Source: Straminergon stramineum (lineage: Eukaryota; Streptophyta; Bryopsida; Hypnales; Calliergonaceae). Taken from it: a stretch of 64,000 bases of DNA. The notes beneath the pieces were generated by a model that had not been told where the DNA came from, did no database searches, and saw only the letters and a list, made by a program, of their open reading frames with translations. How positions within the stretch are numbered: position 1 is the first letter of the stretch; each line of letters begins with the position of its first letter. The translations under genes were made by a program, and so were the position numbers. Shown piece after piece: positions 9,227-20,800 of this stretch. The stretch is taken from positions 4,032,501-4,096,500 of the forward strand of contig OY987269.1 of NCBI GenBank assembly GCA_963920665.1, in the 5' to 3' direction.

Positions 9227-10055
9227 ATGGAGGCCCCACATGGAGGTTTGCTTGTACTAATGATGAGAGATGAAGGGGGAGATGGTTCTGAAGGGGTTCA
9301 AGAGAGAAGTTCTTCTGGTACTCCAAATGTGAAGAGGGAGTGGAAAGAGGGAGTTTAGAGGTTCTTGGTAGACATGTGCGAAGAGAAATACTGGGAGTAT
9401 AACTGCAAGCCCTTCAGGCAAGTGAATTGGGAGGTCTTTGAGAGGGAGCTCAACAAATAGTTTCTAGAGGAGCCTCAAAGGACCTGGCAATAGACTCGTG
9501 ACAAATGGGCAAAGATGAGGTCAACATACTATGAGGAGAAGTTGAAGCAAGAAGAAACTAGAGCACCGCCATCAACTTGGACACCATGGTATGAAATCTT
9601 TGACAATATTTTTGGTGGTACAACTAAAATCAATGGTGTGCCTCATGGTGTTGATCAGGGTGTTCGTTTACAACACTCTAAGACTCTCATTCTCAGTGAT
9701 GATGATGGCGACACTTTGCCTAGTAGTCCTCCTATTCCTTCCGTTGCAGGTGCTACTTCTTCACATTCACCACGTACACAGGCAGTAAATCAACTGGGAT
9801 GTGAGGGTCAAGTGAACAGGAGTGCAAGAAAGAAAAAAAAAGAAACTTGGTGCAATAGATGAGTCCATTGCTGCTGCCATCAACAATTTCTCCAAAGGAA
9901 TTCTCGAGGTGGAGAAGATGAAGTTGCAGATTATAGAGAAGTTGATAGACAATGAGAGAGAGGGTCGAGAGATGGCCATGAAGGGACAATTGCAAATGGC
10001 TACTCTATTTGTAGAAGCTTTAAAGTCTAAGGACTATTCAAGGAGTTCTAAATAG
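9227..10055 (+). pseudogene. PIF/Harbinger Myb/SANT-like accessory protein, decayed
   Basis: PIF/Harbinger elements carry a second gene for a Myb/SANT-like DNA-binding protein that helps the transposase. Here an ATG at 9227 opens a frame with a trihelix/SANT-like Trp pattern (W-K-E-G-V, Y-W-E-Y, V-N-W-E-V-F, T-W, D-K-W-A-K-M). An Asp-rich linker follows, then a basic patch and a C-terminal helix (AIDESIAAAI to 10055). TAG codons at 9356, 9458 and 9491 lie in frame where Gln would be expected, and a run of A near 9831-9841 causes a one-base frameshift. It converges tail-to-tail with the transposase gene on the other strand. Confidence 0.72.
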
Positions 10056-10274
10056 ATGTTGCATCTTCTAGGTTACCTAGAATTGGAGGTTTAGGGTTCA
10101 CGGAATTTTATTTCCAAGGTTGTATGGAATTTGATTTGATTTGAGTTGTTTTGATTTGATTTGTTCTAAATTCCATTACATTGAATAAAGGATTTTTATT
10201 ACCAAATTTTTGGTTTGTGCAACCATATGTTTCACATAGAACTTATAGGAAATGCAAGTACAATTTCATCATAG

Positions 10275-11591
10275 TCACTCATCATTTGGGTTTTTCAAAA
10301 CCCATTGTGTGAACAGTTTCTGTCTAAGGATTTCTCCTTGACGTTTAGCATGTTCTCCCTCCCTAGCTATAGGTAATCTAGCATCCCCGAATCCAATAAG
10401 TGGATCTTTTCATAAATCCACATTAGCCACATGGAGCTCTGGCTCATTCAACATCTCACAATAGTTGTGTAACCAACAACAAGCTACTGTAATTCAAGCA
10501 GCTTTGTCAACTCTAGAATTAAAATGCTTCAAAATTCTCCATCTGTTCTTCAAGGTGCCAAATGCTTGCTCAATCACAACTCTTCCGGAATTCATGGATT
10601 TATCAAATCTTTACTTCTGCAAGTCATTGGGGCCCTTCCAATTCTTCATCAAATAGATGCGAATGGGATAGGTAGCATCTCCATTCAAATACGGAGTACA
10701 TCTGACACCTCCAACCGAAACCACTGGTTCTTGAAGAATCTCTCGTTTCTTCAAACCTTTGTATAAGCTAGACACTTTGAATTGGCCACCATCATGCACT
10801 CCTCCACGTTGGCCAGCACACACATTCCAGAAAATCTTTCGTAAATCACAAACCGCTTGCAATACAATGGAGTGAATTTTTTTTCTATTGTAGAAGTCAC
10901 TAGCTGCTAATGTGACTCTTCTACTTGGAATCTCTACTAATGGTATGTACGTTCCATCAACTGCTCCACAAATATTAGGCAAACCCGTTAGTTCTTGAAA
11001 ATTTGAAATGATGCCTTCAAGACGTGTCTCCTTCGGAATGCTAATGTAGTGGCTAAATAATTTGTCTTCATCCGTAAGAACGTCGCAAACAATATCAACA
11101 TACTTTCTAATGGTTGAAGCTCCAATTCTAAAACAATCTGCCATATGCTCTGGACTATGACCATGAGCAAACCTATAAATTACACATGCAACAATTTTTT
11201 TAATTTCCATTTGAGGTCTCACTTGATTTACAGACCTACTTCTCAAGAAAGGAGTTAACATATTCACTAAATTGTCAAATGCATTGAAACTCATCTTGTA
11301 GAACTTCTTGAATTTGTTATGGTGCATTTCATTACTAGATCTCCATACTACCCTTTCCACAAAGTTCCAATGTGTTGATTGCCTAGGCTCTACCTAAAAT
11401 AGTCGGGGAGGATTGGGTTTCTTTCGTGAACCAAGAAGCAACAACAATGAAAGAAAATGGGCCTGCATTGAAATTCCATTGTCAAAATCCAATACCTCCG
11501 AAGCTCTTGACTTCGAACTAAAAGAGTTCTTCATCACCATAGAGAGCATCATCCATGTGACTATAACTCTAGTAAAAAATGAGGGCTCCAT
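10275..11591 (-). pseudogene. PIF/Harbinger DDE transposase (HARBI1/DDE_Tnp_4 type), four in-frame stops
   Basis: Frame 11591 to the stop at 10277-10275 (438 codons) has no indel that I can find. A helix-turn-helix-like region (HGHSPEHMADCFRIGASTIR) precedes the nuclease: first Asp in GAVDGTYIPL, second in GGVHDGGQF, the GDATYPI element, and Glu in VVIEQAFGTLKNRW, i.e. the DDE triad in family order. Stops are TAG 11396-11394, TAA 10613-10611, TGA 10496-10494 and TGA 10412-10410, all explainable as Gln or Arg codons changed by C-to-T. The protein is therefore dead but unusually complete. The element's own termini were not found with confidence; candidate ends lie near 9183 and 11845. Confidence 0.85.
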
Positions 11592-12051
11592 GTTCTTTCA
11601 CCCTAAATCCTTGGAAAATTGTTCTAAAAAATAACGTTGTACCTCTTTAAATGAACATAGAATGGAAGTCCCAAAAATAAAACACACGTTACACACAACA
11701 AGTACTAACGCCTACTCAAAACCTCACAAATGACTAAAAAAAACTCAAAACACAACAATAAAATAATTTTTCAAAGTTAACCCCACAAATTGTCCTCCAA
11801 AACTCTCCTCCAAAGCTCTCCTCCAAAACTCAATCAGTAGCCGGCTTACAAAAAAAATGAACTAATAGGGATTAGAGTGCCTCGGGGAAATCATGCCAAG
11901 CCTCGGGGAATTCACCTTGGGCTCCAAGGCATAGTAAACCAGGGCCAAAAAAGGGCCCTAATCGAGGGCCTTCTCCATCGGGGGGTGGGAGCCCGCCCTT
12001 TGGTGTGCGACGTCGCAGCCAAGGCTCACCCCACCCATGTGCGTAGGCCTA

Positions 12052-12602
12052 TTGCAACGTAGCCAATGAAGCGAATGTAGATCCGGGTAGGACCTCCACA
12101 ACCCAAGAGGTGCCAGGTGGGAGCATAGAAATGGACCTCGACCAAGGCATAGAAGAGCAAATCCAAGAGTGGTCGTTGGACTTGAACATCCAGGTCACTC
12201 CTACAGGAATAGTAGCACAGACGGCAAGCCAAGGCAACGCTTCTCAAGTTTTCCCCTCGAGCCACAGTAGAATCCGCACTCCTCCAACTCAAGCTCAAGC
12301 AGGCCTCTACTCACCCCACACCCCGGCTTCACAAAGAATACCGGAAGAATGGCGAGAAGAGGTTTTTGAGTGGCCGAGGAGGAAATATGGTGACATGGAA
12401 CAGATTACGCACAACAGAGTTTTGACACCCAATCAGCAAAATAGGAGAGCAGAAGCGATTGAGACAGGGAAGAGATAGAGGTCCTCCCTCCTAAACCAAA
12501 GACAAGAAACTCCCAGGAGAGATAACGGAAGTCGCAGCTTCCGGAACACAAAGCTCTTCCCTGAGCACACACCCCTTCACGAATATCATGAAATTGACAA
12601 TC
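12052..12602 (+). pseudogene. LINE segment upstream of ORF2
   Basis: After the insertion, a frame open to 12478 encodes a hydrophilic, Gln/Pro/Arg-rich stretch (12110-12478, 122 codons from its first Met) with no recognised domain. It is followed by a short stop-rich region to the start of endonuclease homology. It is probably the C-terminal part of ORF1 or the N-terminal linker of ORF2. The assignment is by position within the LINE. Confidence 0.4.
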
Positions 12603-15600
12603 AGGATGCAGAATGTCTAAGGACTCAACGATCTAGTGAAGCTGGACGTTATCCGAAATTACTTCAGACACCACTTTCGGAGCACCGATATCCTATGCTT
12701 TTAAGAACACAGGCTCAGAGGTGACAAGTACAATAAATTGAGTCGCCACTTCTGGCTTCAAGCGACTTTCATGGGGCAGGAAGCGGCCATAGGTTTTGGG
12801 AACTCGGATGGAGAGGAAGGTGCGGGCATAGGTGGCATTTGCATGTGGCTGGCACCCCAGGTAGCGCAAAGAATCACAGACAGGGGTCACACACAATGCG
12901 GGCGTGCTTAGTGGGTAAGACTAGAAGGGATCACAGGAGGGGATATTTCCATACTCAACATCTACGCCTCGAACAGCACCAGAGTAAGGTGTGCCCTATG
13001 GGAATCCCTTCTTGCTAATCTACCGCGCACCTACCGGTGGATCCTCTGCGGAGACTGGAATTTTGTTGAGAAGTAGTCTGACAAATCCAACCTCAACGGC
13101 CGCATCATCTCGGAAGAGGAAAACAGGGTCTTTTCCCTTTTAAAACTTGCTCTTGATGTAGAAGACCAATTCCAAGGAGGCAAAATCAAGTTCTCATGGG
13201 ACAACTGCCGCCGAGATGGCCTGCGCTCCCTAGCAAGACTCGATCGTTGCTACTCATTCAACCTTAGGGGAGTAGGACCACAGCCAATCATTGATTACAC
13301 AATCAAAGGGGACGCCTGTCACTCAGACCACCTCCCAGTTTTTATCTCTCTCCAACTATTCCCCGAGGCTCCTAGAAAATCAGCCTACAAAATAAGCAGC
13401 CTCTATCTACACGACCCAGAAGTAAAGGCTGCGGTCAGAAGAATCTGGAGTCAAAACCCCTCCCTCGAATTCACAGGGAAGCTAAGAAGAGTGAAGAAAT
13501 TCTATTGCACTTATTGCCTCAAAAGAGAGAAAGAGAGAAGGGAGACGAAACTCACACTGCGAAAGAAACTAGAGGAAGTGTAGAGCGCGCTCCAAGGGGA
13601 CCTGCAAAGCCAACCAGCCCAAGAAGAAATCTACAGCTTGATTGAACAGCTGAAATCGCTGGAAAAAACAACTAGCGGAAGGACAAAGGATCCACAACAG
13701 AGTCAAATGGATGAAGGCAAGCGATGCATGCACAAAAGAATTCTTCCATGTAGCTCGGCCTTACACAGGGGCGTCTTGCATCTCGAAGCTCATAGATGAA
13801 CATGGAATCCTCCAAACAAGCCAAGCGAACCTCAAATTGATTTGCTCCAAGTTCTACAGCAAGCTGTACGCGACCCCACCCAAGACAATGGAGCAAGAGA
13901 CTGCGGCCAATGTGGCACTGGCTGGCTTAAGCGGTAGGGTGATGAAGGCCATGGCATCAGCATTAGCCAAGACAATCAACCCCGTCGAGTTGGACCTTGT
14001 TTTACAAGGGTTATCCTCGGGTAAGTCGACGAGCCCAGATGGCATTTCAACAGAATTTTTAAAAAGCTATTGGGACACTATGAAGGGAGACTTTCTCGCC
14101 ATGATCCAGAAAGCAGTCTCAGAGAAGAAATTGCCTCCAGGCGTCTCATCAGGACAGATCACACTTCTACACAAAGGGGGGAGCGGAATCGGTTGACGAA
14201 CTGGAGGCCTATCACTCTTCTAAACGTAGCCTACAAAATCTTTGCAAAGGCTCTATAGCTCCGACTCCAACTTGTTTTGATGGAGATAATTGATGCTGAC
14301 CAATCAGCATTCCTACCCCTTAGGTTCATATTGGACAACATTATGCTGACTCATGAAACAATTACTTGGGCCCAACACACAAAGCAACCCCTAATCTTTC
14401 TCAAGCTAGACTTCTCCAAGGCATTTGACACTGTCGACTGGGATTTCCTCACACATGCTTTGGTGGCATTCGGCATCCCTGGCAGCTTCATTTACATGGC
14501 TGAAATGTTATTTAGAGGAGCACAAGCATCAGTTAAAATCAATGGGAGGCTATCACCTTCTTTCCCCATCAAGAGAGGTGTTCGTCAGGGCTGCCCTTTG
14601 GCACCTTATTTATTTCTTATTGTAGCCGAGGTCCTGAATTCGATGGTGAAGAGAGGAATGGAAACAGGAAGGATAAAAGGAATCTCCCTCCCAAGCAGGC
14701 ACCGACAGCAAGTTATCACCCAATTTGCTGACGACACATCTCTTACCTTACTGGGGGATGAAGTGCCTGTTAAGGCTATGATTGCCCTACTCAACCAATT
14801 CTGCGCAGCTTCGGGACTAGTTCTCAACTGGGATAAATCCGCCGGGTTCTGGAATTCAGCTGACCAGGGAGGGCGGCCAAACTGGACGAACGAGCTAAAC
14901 ATCACGTGGGTCGAAGGGGACAACCTCAACAAGCTCCTAGGTATGCCATTTGGTATAAACTTAGCTACATCTTCAGTTGATGCCTTCCTTAAGGAGAGAA
15001 TCATGAAGAAGCTGCAACTGTGGTCGACAATAAAGATAAACTATACAGGGAGAGGCATCATCATTAACAGTGTCTTGTTAGAATCCACCTATTTCTTCGC
15101 CTCAATGTGGGGTGGCACAAAGGCTGGAATCAAACAAGTCACGTCCTCCACACAAAATTACATGTGGTCGGGCACACAGCATCAAGCTAGGGTCAAAGTG
15201 ACATGGCTTCAATGTTGCCAGATGAAAGACGAAGGAGGAATCAACCTTGTCCACCCGCAAGATGCTCTAGTCACATTAATGGAGAAATGGATCATTAAAG
15301 CCTGTGAACCGGGGACTTCCAAACTCCACTTGCTCCTTCACCATAGGTTGAGTAATTTCTAGCCTTATATAGGGGGACAGTGGTCGCCAAGCTTGGAATA
15401 TTTCTCGCTCCCTAATTTCCAAGCGCATAAAGGCTCGATTGTATGGACACGAGTTGGAACATCATGGAGGAAGTTGCGACCCGAAATCCAGGCAATTCGC
15501 CCAAATTCACCGGAAGAGGTCAGCCAAGAACCTTTCTGGTGGTCCCACTTCTACTCGCCAATTGGCCCGGGTTTCTCCAAAGCTAGAGCAGCGCAGCTGC

Positions 15601-16892
15601 ATAGAAAGGGGCTGAAATGAATCAGGGACGCACAGAGCGATGGGTAGCTCCTCTCATTTGAGGAAGCCAGAGCCAAATTCGGTTTTAAAGATGAGGAGGA
15701 AAGGGCCTAGCATGTTGTGACAACCTCCCTCTCTAATCAGTGGGGTCCCTAGCTCACCAACTCCCTCCCCCTCGCCAAAGAAGGAGAGTAGGTGGATTGG
15801 TTCACAAACAGGGACGCCCGAATCCCTGTCACTGTCCTCCAGACGTCAAGAAGCAGCTCGTTCACCATTGGTGGAGCAGAAGCAACGTGGCTAGCCGAAA
15901 TTGAGACCCCAGGATTCACGGTACTCCCCAAAGCTTGCCTGCTCCAAGCCAATACCACCAAAATGGACAGAGAGCGCATATCAAGTGGGATGGGATGCTT
16001 TCAGAGGATACGGGTGGTCCCTATTCAACGGGGTCCAAAAAAAACCACGGTTTGCCTTTATTATGGAAGAATCGACCTTCTCGACTAGGACCCAGGCAGG
16101 TTTAAATGGAAGGTAGCCGGAGGCAATATACCCTTCATGAATTACACAGCGCAACTCGGGAGACGTCTGCTCAAAAAACACCACCAAGTCCCAAACCCTA
16201 TGGTCAAGAAGTGGGGCAGGGTTCTCCCGGCCAACTTCAGACTTCTGTGGAAAACTGTGTAGCCCGCGAAGCGTGTAAGGAAAGAAGCGGGTCTCTTGTG
16301 GCTCATATGGCACAGGGCTGTGGCAGTCAATCACCGGAGAGGACGAATATACGACGCAATCGACATCCGATGCCCAATCTGCCCCAGAAGATCGAATGAA
16401 ACAGTGCTTCATCAGTTTGGGAAATGCCTCTCTACGCAATATGCCTGGCAATGGAGAATACACATTTTGAACGCTTTAGTAGTAGGAGCAGAGGCCAAAG
16501 GTCCTTGGCGGCCGCTCAATTGGAAGCAAGGCATTTTCTCAACAAGTATCCCGCGCAAATTCAACTAGTTCAAGCGGATATGGCTCGAAATGAGAACTAC
16601 AGTACTATGGACATTATGGCTGCAGCGTAACGATATGGTGTTTAAAGGGCTTGCATGGTTTGCCAAGCGAGTAAGGCAACACATTTGGAATGAGTTAATC
16701 GACTACAGGAGGGCTGAATGGGCTTATGTAGTGTCTTCCAGGCAGAAAAGATCACAGGAGCTTCAAAATAAGATTATGAACGCCTTCGTCAAGCGCAGAT
16801 GTAAATTCGAGATCTTCTCCAAATTAGAGGCAAGCCAACCGAAGTGGACCCCTACTGGCCCCTGTGCTGGGTTCATCTTTCAGCCTCCATGA
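12603..16892 (+). pseudogene. L1-type LINE ORF2: endonuclease, reverse transcriptase, zinc-finger tail
   Basis: Decayed ORF2 of a plant L1 element. The APE-type endonuclease (about 12603-13360) shows the C-F-[stop]-E-H region with a stop where Gln is usual, GDWN near 13050 and SDHLPV near 13327. The reverse transcriptase (about 13980-15000) shows SPDG, NWRPITLLN, LKLDFSKAFD, RGVRQGCPLAP and FADDT. A CPIC...HQFGKC zinc-finger motif (zf-RVT) is near 16370, and a C-terminal LWTLWLQRND block near 16610. In-frame stops such as TAG 13074 and TAG 13581 replace Gln; several frameshifts (for example near 14190) break the rest. The longest intact piece is 14277-15362. Confidence 0.9.
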
Positions 16893-17117
16893 GTTTATAC
16901 AGGCAACCAGTGCTGGCAGCGACGCCCCTCCCTTCCAGCCATGTGAGGTTCTAGGCCTCCTTCTGCGCTGTGCAATGGGGATTTGTCTGCTCGGGTGGCT
17001 GGTCCTGTCGTTCTTGTTGTCTCTCTCGTGTTGTCCTGAGCTAGGCCACTTGCGGCTGGCTTGTTTGTACCTTTTCTCCCTTGCAATGAAATTTCCTTTC
17101 ATTTGTGTCAAAAAAAA
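16893..17117 (+). mobile_element. LINE 3' UTR and poly-A end
   Basis: After the ORF2 end comes a short 3' region finishing in TTTCATTTGTGTC followed by nine A (17109-17117), then unrelated host sequence. The same terminal phrase in reverse orientation occurs near 63290 and in weaker form near 53175, indicating related LINE families. The poly-A tail confirms that the element inserted by target-primed reverse transcription. Confidence 0.75.
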
Positions 17118-20100
17118 ATGTATATGCACGTGCCACTTCTGATTCACCTATACCAACGCTGCCAAAACCTATTAACACCTTGAGCTTCTCGCAGTGCGTG
17201 TGGCCAACTATAAAACACTCTTGTTTCCTTTGTGGACAACGAAGCAAAGCAAGGACAATGTCAGGTTCGCGTCCTGAGCGAGATCCTCTAATTTCTAGGT
17301 CCGCACACCAGGTTTGAAACGACGGGCCTCTGACCACTTCAAATATCCTCTCTATGCATGCGCCCATTTTTTGCAATTTTATCCCTAGTGTGCCCTGTGC
17401 CCTTGCTACAGTAAAAAAAAGTAAAAGTATTTTTCTAATTTTTTTTCAAAAAAAACTTCAAACTTCAATAACTTTCACACCGTTAATCAAAATGCCACGA
17501 AATAAAGCATGTACACCTCTCCTCCTCAAGGGCTTTCCAACAGTACTAAGAACTTGACTAGAGGACACACAGTCTGGGAGATCTCAAAGTAACAAACAAA
17601 CAAACAAATCAAAACAAAACAAACAGCCTCACTTAAGGTATGGTATGTATTTCAGAAATTCCTAAAACTCTGAACACATATATTGCAAGATATAAGCGCT
17701 TAAAGCTTGAAGAATTGTTTTTTACTACAATTTATTGGCTATCAATGTTCTTAACATAGAATTCTTCTACTATTGATTTTTATTTTAATTATTTCACATT
17801 ACAAAATTTAGTGCATAGCTCGAGAACTTTTTTGAAGCAAAAAAATATATATATTATTATTCTCAAAGATAATAGAATGTAATAATACATACCAAATTGA
17901 AAGAAAAACTAATTGATGAATCTCTACAGACCAAAGAGTTCCCTCGATGGACTTAAGGACTTCCGAAAGATACTTATGATCTAAATTTTTGGCAAGTATT
18001 TTTTAATCTTTTTTCAAGATTGAAAAATTGAATAGCTCTTAAGACATGGCAACACTATATAAAGAGATTGAAACCTAAAGTCTTTATAAATAATATCTAA
18101 ACTCTATAATGCAAACAACGTCAAAAGAATTGAGGTGGTATGATACCATTGTTTTCATAGATGTGGAATTGATTCACAAATCGGGAAGGGATAGCTTAGT
18201 GTCAGATACCGAATTCTTTTAATATAAGGCTCAATGAAAGAATTCTTACTTTGATGTAATTGACAAACATTTCTTAGACTTTCATCAAGACTAATATATA
18301 TGTATGACTTGTACTACTTACTTGCTAATGGAAGTGATGATTAATTTTTTGACCAAATTTTGACATTGTGTTTTTCATTTATTATTTACAATTTAATCTC
18401 CAATGTCTTTGAATGCCCTTTCTTTAAGAATAGATATCTTTGATGAATGATATGGAACAACATTGCTAATGGCATCAATCCATTGAAGAATAACTATGAT
18501 TAATATTTATTATATCGACATTGTAAACATTTAACTTTCTTTTTAGTTTAATTCAATAAAGAAGAGCCCCTTCATAGTAAACATTTGCTAACCTTGATGT
18601 AGATTTATATATGATTTTATTTAATATATGTGAAATATAAATCAAAATAATATGATTCAATTTTAAGTTTTTAGTAATAGGAGTAACTTTGAAATTATAG
18701 TCTACATTTTGCTCCATCCAACAAAACCTATAACTACCAATATTACAATATAGGGATTCTTCAATAAAGAGGGTTAAATAGTCTATTCTTATGTGACTAA
18801 AATCACTTTTTAAGTAGAATTTTAGTTTACAATTACATGTACTTAGTTTAGATTTTATTATATTGTTACACTCTTATTTTTAAGGTTTATTTTTTTGTTA
18901 TTTTCAGTCAATTACCAATATTATTGATTAGAAGAATATTATCTCAATTCTATCTATAGTTCTATTCATTTGGGTCAATGCATTTTAGACAATAATTCAA
19001 GTTCTGTCAATGCACAAAATAATTTTACTTCACATTGTATAATTAATTCTCATAGGACATTATCCTTTTTCTTAGCAACAATTTTTTTTCAATCTTCAAT
19101 GAGTGCATGATAATCTAATAGGGTTTGAATTATGAAACCTTGACAAATCCATAAATTTAACATAGGAGTCTAATATATTTTGTAAATAATTCAAGTCCAC
19201 ATGATTTGAATATAATTTACATTTATTCCTTTCATCTTTAACATTTTTAAGGTAATTGCTACATATTTTTTGACAATCATGAATAATTGTACCTTTGAAG
19301 AGATCTACATCTTCACTATCAAATACTTTCCTAAAATCTTAGGATTTTAATGAAATTTACAAAGAATAACATTGTTGCTTACAATGAGAAAAATAAAAAC
19401 ATCTAATGGATCCAATTTCATTAAACAATAACTCATATAAATTGCCATTTGCAAAAGTCTCATTCCTTCCAATTTGGCCTACTTATATGTTTCATGATGT
19501 GTGTAACTCTTTGAATTATTGCTTTTAAGTCTTTTAAAATTTGATGAAAAGCCCTTTATATTTGAAAATCTAGGAACTCGATAAAAAATAGGCTATGGTC
19601 ATGACTCTTGGAGCTTAGAACTAGTCACTAACTTAAGAATCTATTAGTCATCTTGTAAGTTCTCATATCATTTCTTACAAATTATACTAAGTGACTTTTT
19701 ACACTTATAAATCCCTAGTAATAATTTTAAAAGCCAAATTTTCAAGATTATTTCTATTTTGAATCTTAGATCTAGTCTTAAATATTCTTAAAATTTCTCT
19801 ACAAGTATAAATATTAATAAAATAACTATGATTATCAAATTGTAAACATTTCAGTTCAATTTATCTTCTCTTTATAATTCATAATCAAAATGAATGGTCC
19901 AACTAAAATTTTATAGTTTTCTGCTATGATATTGCAAAGATTTGTAAAATCCAAAATATTTTTCAACATTTTTATATTGTTGAATATTATTTTGGTGCAA
20001 AAAATAAAAATAAATGACTATTAGAAGAATGTGTGGAATGAACAATATATAGGTAAATGGTGTGAGGGTGAATAATGTAAAAATTAAAGGTTTAAGAATT

Positions 20101-20334
20101 TGGTAATGAAAAGCCTAAAGGTAATGATTGAACACAACAAAGATGATAAATATGGGAGGAGTGCTTAGAAGTACAAACTATATTTCTCAAGAAGACAAGA
20201 GCTCTACAAAGTTAGATTTTCATCAAAATACATCATTTTCATCCATATAAATTTATATTTTATGTCTTTCATGTTTTTATTTTTTATTTTATCTCATTGT
20301 CTATTGTTTTCTCTTGATTTAAAAAAAAAAAATT
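17118..20334. other. AT-rich intergenic DNA, no gene seen
   Basis: The first ~400 bases are of mixed composition without a recognisable gene (frames at 17105-17557 have no family match). The remainder is AT-rich with stops in all frames. I see no tRNA, no conserved protein motif and no clear transposon terminus. Confidence 0.5.
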
Positions 20335-20800
20335 TAATTGAGTGGGCTAGATTATAGCAATGATGTATAAATTTTCTTTTTTGTATTCAAGGTGTTTTAT
20401 TCTTGTAGAAGTCGTACCTCATTATTATATTATCATCAATGATTTGTATGAATTGATTGAATTAGAAGATGACAATAACGTGTAGTCATGTATAATATTT
20501 TTTTATGTTCAAAGAGTTAAGGTGTTATCTCTATTCACCATTGTATTGTCATCTATATAAATTGATTAGCGGAGTATAACAAAGATGTTCACAATATTTT
20601 TTCGTGCTTGAGGTGTTATCTTCGCACAATTCTTTACTATATTGATATTGATTTATATGAATCGACTAAACTAGTATATAACAATAATATGTACTATATT
20701 TTTCTACAATTGAGATGTTATTTTTGTGGAAATTATTATTGTACTATCATTTAATTAAATAAATTAACTTGACTAATATATAACAATGACAAATACACTA
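20335..20800. repeat. Degenerate ~100-bp tandem repeat, about 4.5 copies
   Basis: Successive units share a core of GAGGTGTTAT near the start, then ATTRTATTRTCAT, TAAATTGATT and TATAACAATGAT with an ATATTTTTC end. Unit starts can be placed near 20389, 20520, 20611 and 20711, with a partial unit before. Similarity between units is modest, so the array is old. Confidence 0.6.

Larger units (their letters stand above)
8515..12051. mobile_element. Insertion with TAGGCCTGCGCACATG termini, carrying Harbinger genes
   Basis: Three places share an unusual GC-rich terminus: 8515 (TAGGCCTGCGCACATGA), its inverse at 8999-9015, and a diverged inverse at 12036-12051 (TAGGCCTACGCACATG when reversed). The 8515 and 9015 ends pair over about 55 bp, including GCCCGTGCGAYGTCG and GTGAGGGCC, so 8515-9015 (501 bp) can stand alone as a long-TIR element. 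A fourth partial copy sits near 8619. The LINE is interrupted exactly between 8514 and 12052. I see no convincing target duplication, so whether this is one 3.5-kb element or several nested ones is open. Confidence 0.5.
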
